Of a stretch of 64,000 nucleotides of DNA, positions 46,371 through 55,008 are shown piece after piece. A program made the position numbers and the translations under genes. Location: NCBI RefSeq assembly GCF_016900375.1, contig NZ_JACJKB010000003.1:62001-126000 (forward strand). Reading direction: 5' to 3'. The stretch comes from Collinsella tanakaei (GTDB lineage Bacteria; Actinomycetota; Coriobacteriia; Coriobacteriales; Coriobacteriaceae). The notes under the pieces were generated by a model, which saw only the letters and a program-made list of their open reading frames with translations, did no database searches and was not told where the DNA came from. Each line of letters opens with the position of its first letter. Within the stretch, counting starts at the first letter, position 1.

Positions 46371-48704
46371 ATGGGTCCACGCGAGCGCCAGACACGCCAT
46401 CGCTCCAAGACGCATACCCTTCCCGTCATCATCGGCTCGTTCTTCGGGTTCTTCCTGATCCTGTGCGTTGCCTTCGGCATCGGCATGGTCGGCAACGTCA
46501 CCCGTTGGCTGTCCGACCTGCCCGACTACACGAATGCCGACAACTACCTGGCATCCGAGCCCACGAGCATCCAGGACGCCTACGGCAACGAGATCGCGAG
46601 CCTCTACATCCAGAATCGCGAGACCGTCTCCTACGACCAGATCTCGCCTTACGTGCTGACCGCCATGGTCGATGTCGAGGACGAGCGCTTCTATGAGCAT
46701 CCGGGCGTCGACATCATCGGCATCATGCGCGCCGTGGTGAGCCAGCTGACCGGCGGCTCGCAGGGCGCCTCCACCATCACGCAGCAGCTCGTGCGCAACA
46801 CGATCCTGTCGGAGGAGCAGTTCGACGACACCATCGAGCGCAAGGTCCGCGAGGCGTGGATCGCCCTCCAGATGGAGAAGATCTTCTCCAAGGAGGAGAT
46901 CCTCACCATGTACCTCAACACCGTCTACTACGGCCACGGCGCCTACGGCATCCAGGCTGCCGCGCAGACCTATTTCTCCAAGAGCGCCTCCGACCTGACG
47001 CTCGGCGAGGCCACGCTGCTCGTGGGCCTGCCCAACGCGCCGGACTACCTCGACCCCACCAAGAACCCCGAGGGCGCGAGCGACCGCCGCAACGTCGTGC
47101 TCTCCGCCATGCTGCGCCTGGGCCACATCACCCAGGAGGAGTACGACGCCACCGCGAACGAGCCCATCACCCTCAACGTGAGCGAGCAGCCTGTCAACGG
47201 CACGCTTGCCTACCCCTACTTCGTCGACTACGTGAAGGGCCTGCTCTCCGAGGAGTTCTCCACCGACGTCCTGTTCGCCGGCGGCCTCACCATCAAGACG
47301 ACGATCGACCCCACCATCCAGGCGGCGGCCGAGCAGGCTGCGTACGAGCGCATGGACTCCCTGAGCGTCGACGACCTCGACGTCGGCATGACCGTGCTCG
47401 ACCCCAACACCGGCTATATCCTGGCCATGGTGGGCGGCCGCGATTACTACGCGGACGACTCGCACATCAACCACGCCACCTCGCGCCGCTCCACCGGCTC
47501 GTCGTTCAAGGCCATCACCCTTGCCGCGGCGATCAACGAGGGCATGGACCCCAACACCCGCATCAACTGCTCCTCGCCCATGGCCATCGAGCCCTACTAC
47601 ACCAAGGACGAGCCGCTGCGCAACTACGGCAACCACGACTACGGCGTGTGCACGCTCGCCCGCGCCACGGCGCTTTCGGCCAACACGGGCTTCGTCCAGG
47701 TGGCGCTCGCCATCGGCAACGACAAGATCATCAACATGGCCCAGGCCCTCGGCATCGACACCGAGGCCGCGGGCATGGATCCCTATGCCGCCTCGCTGAC
47801 CCTGACGGGCGGCGCCTACGGCTGCTCCACCCTCGAGATGGCGGAGGCGTTCTCCACCTTCGCCGCCGGCGGTGAGCACCGCAACACCGTCGCCATCACC
47901 CAGATCACCAACCGCGAGGGCGAGGTGCTCTACCAGCACTCCGACGCTCCCGAGCGCGTCATGACCACCGGCGTTGCCGAGGTCATCAACGAGTGCCTCG
48001 AGGGCGTCATGACGGGCTCCGGCACCGGCGTGTACGGCTATCCCTACCAGATCAACCAGCCCGTGGCCGGCAAGACCGGTACCGCCGGTACCGCCAACGA
48101 CACCACCGACCTGTGGTTCGTCGGCTACACCCCGCAGCTCTCCGTTGCCGTGTGGGTCGGCCACTCCAACTCCAACAGCGCCATCCCCTACCTGGGCACG
48201 GCCGACACTGTCCTGCCGATCTTCGAGAACTTCATGAACTCGACGCTCGCGGGCGTGGCGCGCGAGGAGTTCCCCACCGGCGATACGCCCGAGTACAAGG
48301 ATGCCGACGAGTGGGATTTCGAGGGCGGCAACTACGGCAGTGGCAGCAGCTGGGATGACGACGACAGCTACAACACCGATGAGCCCGCCGAGGAAGGCCA
48401 TATCGATACCGAGCCCGCCGGCAGCGACCAGAACCAGCCCACCGAGCCGACCGACCCGAACGCCGGCGGCACCCCGAGCGATAACACCGGTGGCAATACC
48501 GGCGGGAACACCGGTGGCAACACGGGTGGAAACACGGGCGGCAACACGGGTGGCGGCGGAACCGACCCGACGCCCACGCCGGATCCTGAGCCCACGCCCG
48601 AGCCGGAACCGACCCCTGAGCCGGAGCCGACGCCCGAGCCGGAACCGACCCCTGAGCCGGAGCCGACACCCGAGCCCACGCCCGATCCCGCACCGGCAGC
48701 CTAG
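46371..48704 (+). CDS. Class A penicillin-binding protein (PBP1A type)
   Basis: Bifunctional peptidoglycan synthase, 777 aa. Short cytoplasmic start, one helix (about 18-43), GT51 transglycosylase with VEDERFYEHPGVD and GASTITQQLVRN, then the transpeptidase with active serine in STGSSFK, SANTG and KTGTAG. A C-terminal tail of about 130 residues is rich in Asp/Glu, then Gly-Gly-Asn-Thr repeats, then Glu-Pro-Thr-Pro repeats, resembling a wall-spanning spacer. The ATG at 46371 is chosen because the upstream open frame has no homology; GGAG lies nine bases upstream. Monocistronic with its own terminator. Confidence 0.94.
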   Translation: MGPRERQTRHRSKTHTLPVIIGSFFGFFLILCVAFGIGMVGNVTRWLSDLPDYTNADNYLASEPTSIQDAYGNEIASLYIQNRETVSYDQISPYVLTAMVDVEDERFYEHPGVDIIGIMRAVVSQLTGGSQGASTITQQLVRNTILSEEQFDDTIERKVREAWIALQMEKIFSKEEILTMYLNTVYYGHGAYGIQAAAQTYFSKSASDLTLGEATLLVGLPNAPDYLDPTKNPEGASDRRNVVLSAMLRLGHITQEEYDATANEPITLNVSEQPVNGTLAYPYFVDYVKGLLSEEFSTDVLFAGGLTIKTTIDPTIQAAAEQAAYERMDSLSVDDLDVGMTVLDPNTGYILAMVGGRDYYADDSHINHATSRRSTGSSFKAITLAAAINEGMDPNTRINCSSPMAIEPYYTKDEPLRNYGNHDYGVCTLARATALSANTGFVQVALAIGNDKIINMAQALGIDTEAAGMDPYAASLTLTGGAYGCSTLEMAEAFSTFAAGGEHRNTVAITQITNREGEVLYQHSDAPERVMTTGVAEVINECLEGVMTGSGTGVYGYPYQINQPVAGKTGTAGTANDTTDLWFVGYTPQLSVAVWVGHSNSNSAIPYLGTADTVLPIFENFMNSTLAGVAREEFPTGDTPEYKDADEWDFEGGNYGSGSSWDDDDSYNTDEPAEEGHIDTEPAGSDQNQPTEPTDPNAGGTPSDNTGGNTGGNTGGNTGGNTGGNTGGGGTDPTPTPDPEPTPEPEPTPEPEPTPEPEPTPEPEPTPEPTPDPAPAA
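48481..48701 (+). repeat. Coding tandem repeats in the PBP tail
   Basis: A 15-base unit coding GGNT-type repeats (about 48484-48553) is followed by an 18-base-type unit coding EPTPEP (about 48583-48690). Such tandem repeats can change copy number by slippage, so tail length may differ between strains. Confidence 0.8.
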
Positions 48705-48718
48705 ATGTATCGCCAAGC

Positions 48719-48747
48719 AAAAAGCCCCTCTCAAGAGGGGCTTTTTC
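48719..48747 (+). terminator. PBP gene terminator
   Basis: AAAAAGCCCCTC TCAA GAGGGGCTTTTT, a bidirectional-type intrinsic terminator 14 bases past the stop. Confidence 0.92.
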
Positions 48748-48881
48748 GTGAAAGTTAGGGCATGCAATTTTGGGGACAGGTCCCAAACTTTCATTTGTGC
48801 AAGGGCAAGCCTAGAGGAAGGATGCCTGATGAAAGTTTGGGACCTGTCCCCAAAATTGCATGCCTGTCCCCTAACTTTCAC
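48748..48881. repeat. Composite inverted repeat built from the dispersed palindrome family
   Basis: Left arm 48748-48794 (47 bases) and right arm 48829-48881 (53 bases) are inverted copies; the right arm has six extra bases. Each arm contains the dispersed motif (ATGAAAGTTTGGGACC..) joined to a second module reading CATGCAATTTTGGGGACAGG, so the element is a nested double palindrome. It lies between convergent transcripts of the PBP and argR-sORF genes and ends two bases before the sORF stop codon. Confidence 0.8.
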
Positions 48882-48882
48882 G

Positions 48883-48990
48883 TTATCGGGATGCACGCGA
48901 CCGGATGAAGTACCACACGAGCAGGGCAATGAGTGCGATCGGCAGGAGGATCAGCAGCGCGAGCACGAGGATATGGATGGCGGCGATCAT
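48883..48990 (-). CDS. 35-residue hydrophobic peptide immediately after argR
   Basis: Small ORF with start ATG at 48990 directly following the argR TAG stop (TAGATG), 35 residues. Residues 4-29 form one hydrophobic helix (Ile/Leu/Val/Ala with a Pro near the middle), followed by the basic RSRASR end, which would place the C-terminus in the cytoplasm. No clear ribosome site precedes it, so it would depend on translational coupling or reinitiation after ArgR. It is not a known family to me and could be a chance ORF. Confidence 0.45.
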   Translation of the reverse strand: MIAAIHILVLALLILLPIALIALLVWYFIRSRASR

Positions 48991-49428
48991 CTACTTACGC
49001 ACGCTCCTCAGCTTGGCGATCATGTTCTCCAGACGCTCACCATCGGCTTCGGTGCGGGCGATCACCAGGATGGTATCGTTACCCGCGAGCGAGCCGAGCA
49101 CATCGGGAAGCTCCGCTGCGTCGATGGCAGCGGCGATGCCGGACGCCGTGCCGGGCTGAGCCTTCACGAGCACGAGGTTGTCCGCGCGGGAGACCTCGAT
49201 GACGAGCTCGGAGACCATACGCTGAAGATGAAGGTCCTCGGCGAGCACATAGACGCCCTCGGGAAGCTTGCGAAGCCCCATGTCGGCGATATCTCGGGAG
49301 ACCGTCGCCTGCGTACAATCGAATCCACTAGCCTTGAGCTCGTCGACGAGCATACGCTGGGTCCGCACGTCCTTCTCTCGAACTATCTCGCGAATCGCAT
49401 CCTGGCGACCGTTGCGCTTTTTTGCCAT
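48991..49428 (-). CDS. argR: Arginine repressor ArgR
   Basis: Hexameric arginine-sensing regulator of 145 aa. The N-terminal winged helix has TQRMLVDELKASGFDCTQATVSRDI, and the C-terminal domain carries the arginine-binding GTASGIAAAID and GNDTILVIARTE motifs. No arg gene is adjacent, so it acts in trans. The start has GGGAGGGATAGG upstream. Promoter and operator boxes are likely within 49429-49667. Confidence 0.95.
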   Translation of the reverse strand: MAKKRNGRQDAIREIVREKDVRTQRMLVDELKASGFDCTQATVSRDIADMGLRKLPEGVYVLAEDLHLQRMVSELVIEVSRADNLVLVKAQPGTASGIAAAIDAAELPDVLGSLAGNDTILVIARTEADGERLENMIAKLRSVRK

Positions 49429-49667
49429 GGGACCTATCCCTCCCTCGGGTTAAACCTGTGTCCAAACACGTCGGCTTCAAACTGTACATGCATGGCGGGC
49501 CATCGGCCGACGAGCCGCCATGATTTAACAGTTATGACTCAATACGCCGGATTTGGCCTATTTTATCAAAGCTTGTTGCATAGTTCAGCCGTTAATACCG
49601 ACATTCGCGCATATGCGAACAGGTCAGCAGACAAACCCGCAGACATACGGGATGCGCAGTAAACGAC
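49429..49667. other. argR upstream region
   Basis: About 239 bases separating argR from the glycosyltransferase, both minus strand. The central part (49510-49600) is markedly AT-richer, a likely promoter zone; no ARG-box-like palindrome was found by eye. Confidence 0.35.
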
Positions 49668-50732
49668 CTACAGCATGAATCCGAGCGGAAGGTGCGACAT
49701 CCTCACGAACTCGCGCAGGCGCGACCCCATGCAGCACCACGCGGCATTTCGCTGCGACATGGGACGGTACATGATGCCGAACTCCCCCGACATCGCCTCG
49801 ACCGCAGCGAGCGAATCGCGCACGTCCTCGTCGTCGATCATGCTCTGCACGCAGCTCAGGCGCTCGGATGCGGAAATGCCGCTCGAGCCGACGCTCGCGT
49901 TGTCGATGCAATCGATCAGATTGCGCACATGCCTGCGGTGCACAGCGGTCACCGCTTCGGGGTCCGCATCGGCGCCCCCGGAGCGCAGCAGGTCCATCAT
50001 AAGGCGGTGCTCATGCGCGCAGCGTACCGCATACGCAGGATTGAACGGGATGGATGCGCCCGGCGTCACGACCACATCGTGATAGCCCGGACCGCCGGAG
50101 ACGCCGATGCGCTCGGCATCGCCCACGCAGGCAGCCATGAACGGAAAGCCCTCGTCTTCCCCCACAGCAAGCAGGTCGCGGTGCGCCGCGGCGATGCCGC
50201 GCGCGATGAGCACGCCATAGGCATCGCTCAGCAGGCCCCGCTCATAGAGTTTGGCGGCAGCGCGATAAAACCCGTCGTCGCGGCCCCACACCCCGGCATC
50301 GACCCGCCGTTCGGTCGTGGAGGCGACACGGCCCTTGCTGTCGATCGCATCCTCCAGACGGCCGAGAAACGCCATGTCGAGCGCGTCATCTCGGGCGCAC
50401 GCCGCCAGCGGCTCGAGCGCATCGGGGGCAAGCCAGCAATCCTGGCGCATGAAGAGCACGAACGAGCCGCGGGCACGGTCCAGTGCCGCCGCCATGCCGC
50501 CCGCGATATCTCCGTCATCGCGCTCGACGAGCTCGACGCGGATATCGCGGTCGTGGAAGCCCTGCAGCAGCGCCGGCGTGCGGTCGCGCGACGCGCAGTC
50601 GGCGATGATGAGTTCAAGATCGGTATAGGACTGGTTGAGGATGCTTTCCACCGAGCGCGCAAGATGCCCCGCGCCGTCACGCACAGCCATGACGACGGAT
50701 ACACAAGGACACTTTGAAACGCGATGCGCCAC
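49668..50732 (-). CDS. Glycosyltransferase family 2 protein
   Basis: 354-residue GT-A type glycosyltransferase. The N-terminal VSVVMAVRDGAGHLARSVESIL is the UDP-sugar binding strand, followed by the family LELIIADCAS and an FMRQD metal-binding-type motif near residue 95 in place of DxD. Acts on surface polysaccharide or lipid-linked sugar; exact product is unknown. The GTG at 50732 has GGGAGG five bases upstream; the longer ATG start at 50777 has no ribosome site. Confidence 0.85.
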   Translation of the reverse strand: MAHRVSKCPCVSVVMAVRDGAGHLARSVESILNQSYTDLELIIADCASRDRTPALLQGFHDRDIRVELVERDDGDIAGGMAAALDRARGSFVLFMRQDCWLAPDALEPLAACARDDALDMAFLGRLEDAIDSKGRVASTTERRVDAGVWGRDDGFYRAAAKLYERGLLSDAYGVLIARGIAAAHRDLLAVGEDEGFPFMAACVGDAERIGVSGGPGYHDVVVTPGASIPFNPAYAVRCAHEHRLMMDLLRSGGADADPEAVTAVHRRHVRNLIDCIDNASVGSSGISASERLSCVQSMIDDEDVRDSLAAVEAMSGEFGIMYRPMSQRNAAWCCMGSRLREFVRMSHLPLGFML

Positions 50733-50908
50733 GTCGGCCTCCCGGTGATACTGCCAATACTGCCATGGTAGCATCACGTTTTCGCACGCTCAGCTGCGCT
50801 TTGCGCGCTCACGCCATGCACAGACGAATCACACCCGGCCAACACAGGTTCATCATCATCGAGCGCAGCGCCCGTCCGAACGTCTCCGAATCCAGCCAGC
50901 CCGTCGTC

Positions 50909-51793
50909 CTAGGGGCAGCGCGTCAGCACGCCCTCGTCGTAGGCGACATCCATGAAGCACAGGCCGCGCGCCGGCGCCGTCGGGCCGGCAGCCGCGCGGT
51001 CGCAGGCGGCAAGGACCTCATCGACCCATGCGGGCTCGCGGCGATGGCATCCGACCTCCACGAGCGTGCCGACGATCGCCCTCACCATGGAATGCAGAAA
51101 CGCGTTGCCGCGGATGGTGAACGCCAGGCACTCCTCCCCCAGGTTGCGCTCACGGGCGAAGGAGACCTCCTGGACGTTGCGATGCGTGGGCTTGCCCACG
51201 GCCGACGACGTCTTGCAGAAGCTCTTGAAATCGCGCTCGCCGAGCAGGCGCTGCGCGGCGTCCTCCATGGCCGCCACGTCGAGCGGCCAGCGATGCCACC
51301 ACGTCACGTTGCGCGTGAGCAGCGGGGGCGCATCGCCCGTGGCGATGCGATAGGTATAGGTGCGCGACCGGGCGTCGAAGCGAGCGGAGAACCCCGGGGC
51401 GGCATGGTAGACCTCGGAAACGGCGATCTCGCGCGGCAGCAGCGCAGCGAGCGCCCTCATCCACCGCGAACGGGTCACCTCGAGCTCATCGGCGGTTGCC
51501 GACAGGCTGATGTACTGCCCCACCGCATGGACGCCGGCGTCGGTGCGCCCCGCGCAGGTGAGGTCGATCTCGCGGCGCAGGAAGGTCTCGAGCGCGCGTC
51601 GAATATCGCCGGCCACGGTGTGCTGGCCCGGCTGTTCGGCGAAACCCGAGTACCCCGTGCCGTCGTAGCCCAAACGGAACACGAGCGTGCCGTCCAGCAG
51701 CTCGCAATCGGCCTCGGCGCCCTGCAGGGCATCGGACGCGCCCGTCAGGTCCGTATCGGGAGTATCGAGGACCGCTCGATCCATATCAGCCAT
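50909..51793 (-). CDS. truA: tRNA pseudouridine synthase TruA
   Basis: Modifies U38-U40 of tRNAs, 294 aa. The catalytic aspartate sits in AGRTDAGVHA, preceded by GYDGTGYSGFAEQ; the C-terminal FLHSMVRAIVGTLVEVG helix is typical. About 35 N-terminal residues precede the core, slightly longer than usual. GGAGGCGAC precedes the ATG. Position directly downstream of the ribosomal cluster and next to ecfA/ecfT is common in Gram-positives and Actinobacteria. Confidence 0.95.
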   Translation of the reverse strand: MADMDRAVLDTPDTDLTGASDALQGAEADCELLDGTLVFRLGYDGTGYSGFAEQPGQHTVAGDIRRALETFLRREIDLTCAGRTDAGVHAVGQYISLSATADELEVTRSRWMRALAALLPREIAVSEVYHAAPGFSARFDARSRTYTYRIATGDAPPLLTRNVTWWHRWPLDVAAMEDAAQRLLGERDFKSFCKTSSAVGKPTHRNVQEVSFARERNLGEECLAFTIRGNAFLHSMVRAIVGTLVEVGCHRREPAWVDEVLAACDRAAAGPTAPARGLCFMDVAYDEGVLTRCP

Positions 51794-51847
51794 GTCGCCT
51801 CCGGCAGAATCCTTGATGGTTACCGAACATGTCGCGCCGACGCGCGC

Positions 51848-52648
51848 TCACAGCAGGTGCGCCGCCAGCGGCAACAGCAAACAGAATGCAAGTCCCAGCA
51901 CGAGCACCGCCCGGCTACGCGCGGAAAGCGGCGCCCTCGGGGCCGTCACGTCGGCGCTATCAGCATAGCATCGCTGGGCCATGGACTCCCCCAGGCGGTC
52001 AGCACGCCGAAAGAGCCGCACCACGAGCGGTGTCAGCACCGACGCCCACGACCTGATGCGTGCAACGAGCCCACCCGCCTCGAAGTCGACGCCGCGCGAG
52101 CGCTGCGCCAGCTGGATGCGCGAGAACTCCTCCGACACGATGGGAATGAACCGCAGCGCAAGCGAGAGCATGAGGCCGATATCGGCAACGGGCACGCCGA
52201 TGCGCCCCAAGGGCCGCAGCAGGCGCACGCAGGCATCTGCAAGCTGGGGCGGCGTCGTGGACGAGGACACGCACAGCGCGAAACCGAGCAGGATGGCGAT
52301 GCGGAGCACCGCGGTGGCGCCGCGCAGCGCGCCGGCTGTATCGATGCCGACCGGCCCCGCCAAGGCGATGTCCCCGTGCCCATCGAGCGCGAGGGCGTTG
52401 GCGATAAGCGTGAACGCGAGGATGAAGGCGACAGGGGCAAGGACGCGAAGATGGGACGAGAGCCGCATCCCCGACACGCGCATGGCGAACGCGAGCACCA
52501 CGATCCACAGCGCGAGGACCCACGACCCGGCTGTCGCGAAGATGCCGACCGTCGCCGCGAGCAGCAAGATCAGCTTGACGCGTGCGTCGATACGCGCCGC
52601 AGGCGTATCGGCCGACACGAACGAGCCCAAGGGGGAAAACGGCTTCAT
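51848..52648 (-). CDS. ecfT: Energy-coupling factor transporter transmembrane protein
   Basis: Transmembrane scaffold of ECF vitamin transporters, 266 aa, with five to six helices and the family coupling motif region (ARRRGVD-like: AQRSRGVDFEAGG) near residue 180. It begins with GSFVSADTPAARIDARVKL, typical of EcfT. Its start overlaps the end of the fused ecfA by 4 bases (ATGA). No substrate-binding EcfS component lies in the window, so this is a shared group II module. Confidence 0.93.
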   Translation of the reverse strand: MKPFSPLGSFVSADTPAARIDARVKLILLLAATVGIFATAGSWVLALWIVVLAFAMRVSGMRLSSHLRVLAPVAFILAFTLIANALALDGHGDIALAGPVGIDTAGALRGATAVLRIAILLGFALCVSSSTTPPQLADACVRLLRPLGRIGVPVADIGLMLSLALRFIPIVSEEFSRIQLAQRSRGVDFEAGGLVARIRSWASVLTPLVVRLFRRADRLGESMAQRCYADSADVTAPRAPLSARSRAVLVLGLAFCLLLPLAAHLL

Positions 52649-54336
52649 GAGGCGCTCCCATCCGCGAGGGCATCAGCGAGCATAGCGTCGAGCTCGAACG
52701 AAAGCGGCGCTCGCAGGCCCGCGCGCGCGAACGCATCGGCCCTGCCCGCAAGTTCAGCGGCCATGCCCTCCCAGACAACGGCCCCCGACGCCATGAGGAG
52801 CACGCGATCGACCTCGCCGAGCCACTCCTCGAGGTCGTGGCTGATCACCACCATGGCGCAACCCTTGTTCGCGCAGGCCCGCACCGTCTCGTGAAGCGCG
52901 CGCCTGCCCGCGGCATCGAGGCCCGCGGTCGGCTCATCGAGCAGGTAGACCCCCGCATCGAGCGCAAGCACCGAGGCGATCGCCACGCGGCGCGCCTGTC
53001 CGCCGGAAAGGTCGAAGGGATAGCGATCGAGCAGGTCGTCCTCAAGGCCCACGAGGCGCGCGGCCGCCTCTGCCCGACAGGCGGCCTCCTGAGCCGTCGC
53101 GCCGAGGTTGAGCGGCGCGAAGGCGAGCTCATCGCGCACGCTCTCGCAGAACAGCTGGTCTTCGGGACGCTGAAACGCGATGCCCACCGATCCGGTGCGT
53201 ACGGGCGCCCCGTTGACGCGGACGCTCCCAGCGTCGGCATCGAACAGGCCTGAAGCCACGCAGGCAAGCGTCGACTTGCCCGAACCCGAGGGACCGGCCA
53301 CAAGTGCGACCTCGCCGGGCTGGACGGCAAGATCGATATCGCGGAGGACGGGCTCGCACCCATCGTAAGAAAAGGTGACCCCATCGAGCAGCAGGGCATC
53401 GGAAGCCACGTCGTCGACAGCGGCAGCGAATGCGCGACCCCTGCCTGTCGCGGCCTCAGGCGCCCTCAGAGCGGCTTTGATGGACCGCAGGGCATCGGGA
53501 GCAACCTGGCGGTGCCGATGGGCTTCAGCGGCCCATGAGACGGCGCCCTGCGGCTCGCAGCCCATCTGCTCGGGCAGCCCTGCGTCGATGCAGGCTCGCA
53601 CCGCCCGAACAGAGGGATCGTCCACGACCGTATCGCTCCAAAGGTCAAAGCGATCCGACAGCAGGCGCCGCGGCGAGCCATCGAAGATAACGGAGCCCGC
53701 CTCGAGCACCACGACGCGATCGGACGCAAGGATCTCCAGCGGGTCGTGGGTCACCTGGACCACGCCCAGCCCAACCTCATGGGCAAGCCGCGTCACGAGC
53801 GCGCGCATCGCAGGACGCGCAGAGGCGTCGAGCATGGAGGTCGCCTCGTCGAGCACCATATAGCTGGGTTCCATAGCAAGGACTCCGGCCACCGCGAGCA
53901 GCTGCTGCTGGCCGCCGGAAAGCGCACCGGTGTCGCGCCCCTCGAAGCCTTCGAGGCCGACGCGCGCCAGCGCGCGCTCGACCCGAGCCGCAACGTCGTT
54001 CGGCTCCAAACCGAGATTGCGCGGGCCGAACGCCACCTCATCGGCAACCGAGGTGGACACGAGCTGGTCGGCCGGATGCTGCCTGACGAAGCCCACACGG
54101 CGGCGGACCTCGCGACGGGCCGCCGCTGAGGAGGCCGGATCGAAGCCGTCGACGGAAACGCTCCCATCACCGGGCAAGCGCAGGGCGCAGAGCAACGATG
54201 CGAGCGTCGACTTGCCCGACCCGTTCGCACCCACAAGGGACAAGACCTCGGCGGGCAAAACCGTGAGGGAGATATCGGACAGCGCCGCGCGCTCATCGGC
54301 GTGATAGCGCACGGAGACGCATCTTACCTCGATCAT
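52645..54336 (-). CDS. ECF transporter ATP-binding protein, two ABC domains fused
   Basis: 563-residue protein containing two complete ABC ATPases: domain 1 with GANGSGKST near residue 36, signature LSGGQQQLLAVAGV, and domain 2 with GPSGSGKST near residue 350, signature LSGGQARRVAIASV. In most bacteria these are separate EcfA1 and EcfA2; here they are one polypeptide joined by a linker of about 50 residues. It would pair with EcfT and interchangeable S components to import vitamins or metals. The gene follows rplQ and its terminator on the same strand. Confidence 0.93.
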   Translation of the reverse strand: MIEVRCVSVRYHADERAALSDISLTVLPAEVLSLVGANGSGKSTLASLLCALRLPGDGSVSVDGFDPASSAAARREVRRRVGFVRQHPADQLVSTSVADEVAFGPRNLGLEPNDVAARVERALARVGLEGFEGRDTGALSGGQQQLLAVAGVLAMEPSYMVLDEATSMLDASARPAMRALVTRLAHEVGLGVVQVTHDPLEILASDRVVVLEAGSVIFDGSPRRLLSDRFDLWSDTVVDDPSVRAVRACIDAGLPEQMGCEPQGAVSWAAEAHRHRQVAPDALRSIKAALRAPEAATGRGRAFAAAVDDVASDALLLDGVTFSYDGCEPVLRDIDLAVQPGEVALVAGPSGSGKSTLACVASGLFDADAGSVRVNGAPVRTGSVGIAFQRPEDQLFCESVRDELAFAPLNLGATAQEAACRAEAAARLVGLEDDLLDRYPFDLSGGQARRVAIASVLALDAGVYLLDEPTAGLDAAGRRALHETVRACANKGCAMVVISHDLEEWLGEVDRVLLMASGAVVWEGMAAELAGRADAFARAGLRAPLSFELDAMLADALADGSAS

Positions 54337-54409
54337 GTCCCACCTCCCTGTCCACAGGTGTACGCTTCAACAACCCGGCCTTTCGTCGAAGGCCAAGGGC
54401 ATCATAACG

Positions 54410-54440
54410 AAAAAGGGACGCGCCTAACGACGCATCCCTT
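54410..54440 (-). terminator. Terminator of the ribosomal cluster
   Basis: AAGGGATGCG / CGCGTCCCTT on the minus strand is followed by TTTTTCG, 35 bases past the rplQ stop. Confidence 0.85.
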
Positions 54441-54474
54441 CTCATTCAGCAAATACCGATATGCCGTGCGGCAG

Positions 54475-54972
54475 TTACTCGGCGGCAGCCTCAGTGGCCT
54501 CAGCCTCGGCCTCGACGGCCTCGGTCTCGACAGGCTCGGCAGCGGGCTCCTCGACCTTCTTGGGGGCCTTCTTGGGAGCGGCAGCCTTCTTCGGGGCCTT
54601 CTTCACCACAGGCTCGCAGACGAGCTCGATGATGACCATCTCGGCGTTGTCGCCCTTGCGGGTGCCGAGCTTCATGATGCGGGTGTAACCGCCGTTGCGG
54701 TCGGCCCACATGCCCTGAGCGGCCTTGTCGAAGATCTCCTTCACCAGGTCCTTGTCACCGAGCTTGGCGATGGCCAGACGGCGGGAGTGAAGGTCGCCCT
54801 TCTTAGCCCACGTGACGATCGGCTCAGCGTAGGAGCGGAGCGCCTTGGCGCGGGTGATGGTGGTCTTGATGCGGTCGTTGGTGAAGAGCGCCTGGGCGAG
54901 GCTCTTCTTCATGGCCTTGGTGTGGCTCGCGTCGGTGCCGAGCTTCAGGCCCTTCTTTCGATTGTGACGCAT
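54475..54972 (-). CDS. rplQ: Ribosomal protein L17 with acidic C-terminal tail
   Basis: 165 aa. The first 120 residues are ordinary L17 (MRHNRKKGLKLGTDASHTKAM opening is abbreviated here). The last 45 residues are an added tail: Lys/Pro/Ala-rich first, then Glu/Ala/Thr/Val, ending in [10 protein letters not shown], the same ten residues that end L31. The last eleven codons agree in protein but differ at four third positions and in the stop (TAA here, TAG in rpmE). Last gene of the cluster. Confidence 0.95.
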   Translation of the reverse strand: MRHNRKKGLKLGTDASHTKAMKKSLAQALFTNDRIKTTITRAKALRSYAEPIVTWAKKGDLHSRRLAIAKLGDKDLVKEIFDKAAQGMWADRNGGYTRIMKLGTRKGDNAEMVIIELVCEPVVKKAPKKAAAPKKAPKKVEEPAAEPVETEAVEAEAEATEAAAE

Positions 54973-55008
54973 AGCTATGGTCTCCTCTGGTTACACGGGT
55001 AGCGCGAT

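Noticed and set aside
48481-48701. CRISPR-like repeats
   Set aside because: The short repeats are in frame within the PBP coding region and have no spacers; they encode low-complexity protein. No CRISPR array or cas gene exists in the window.
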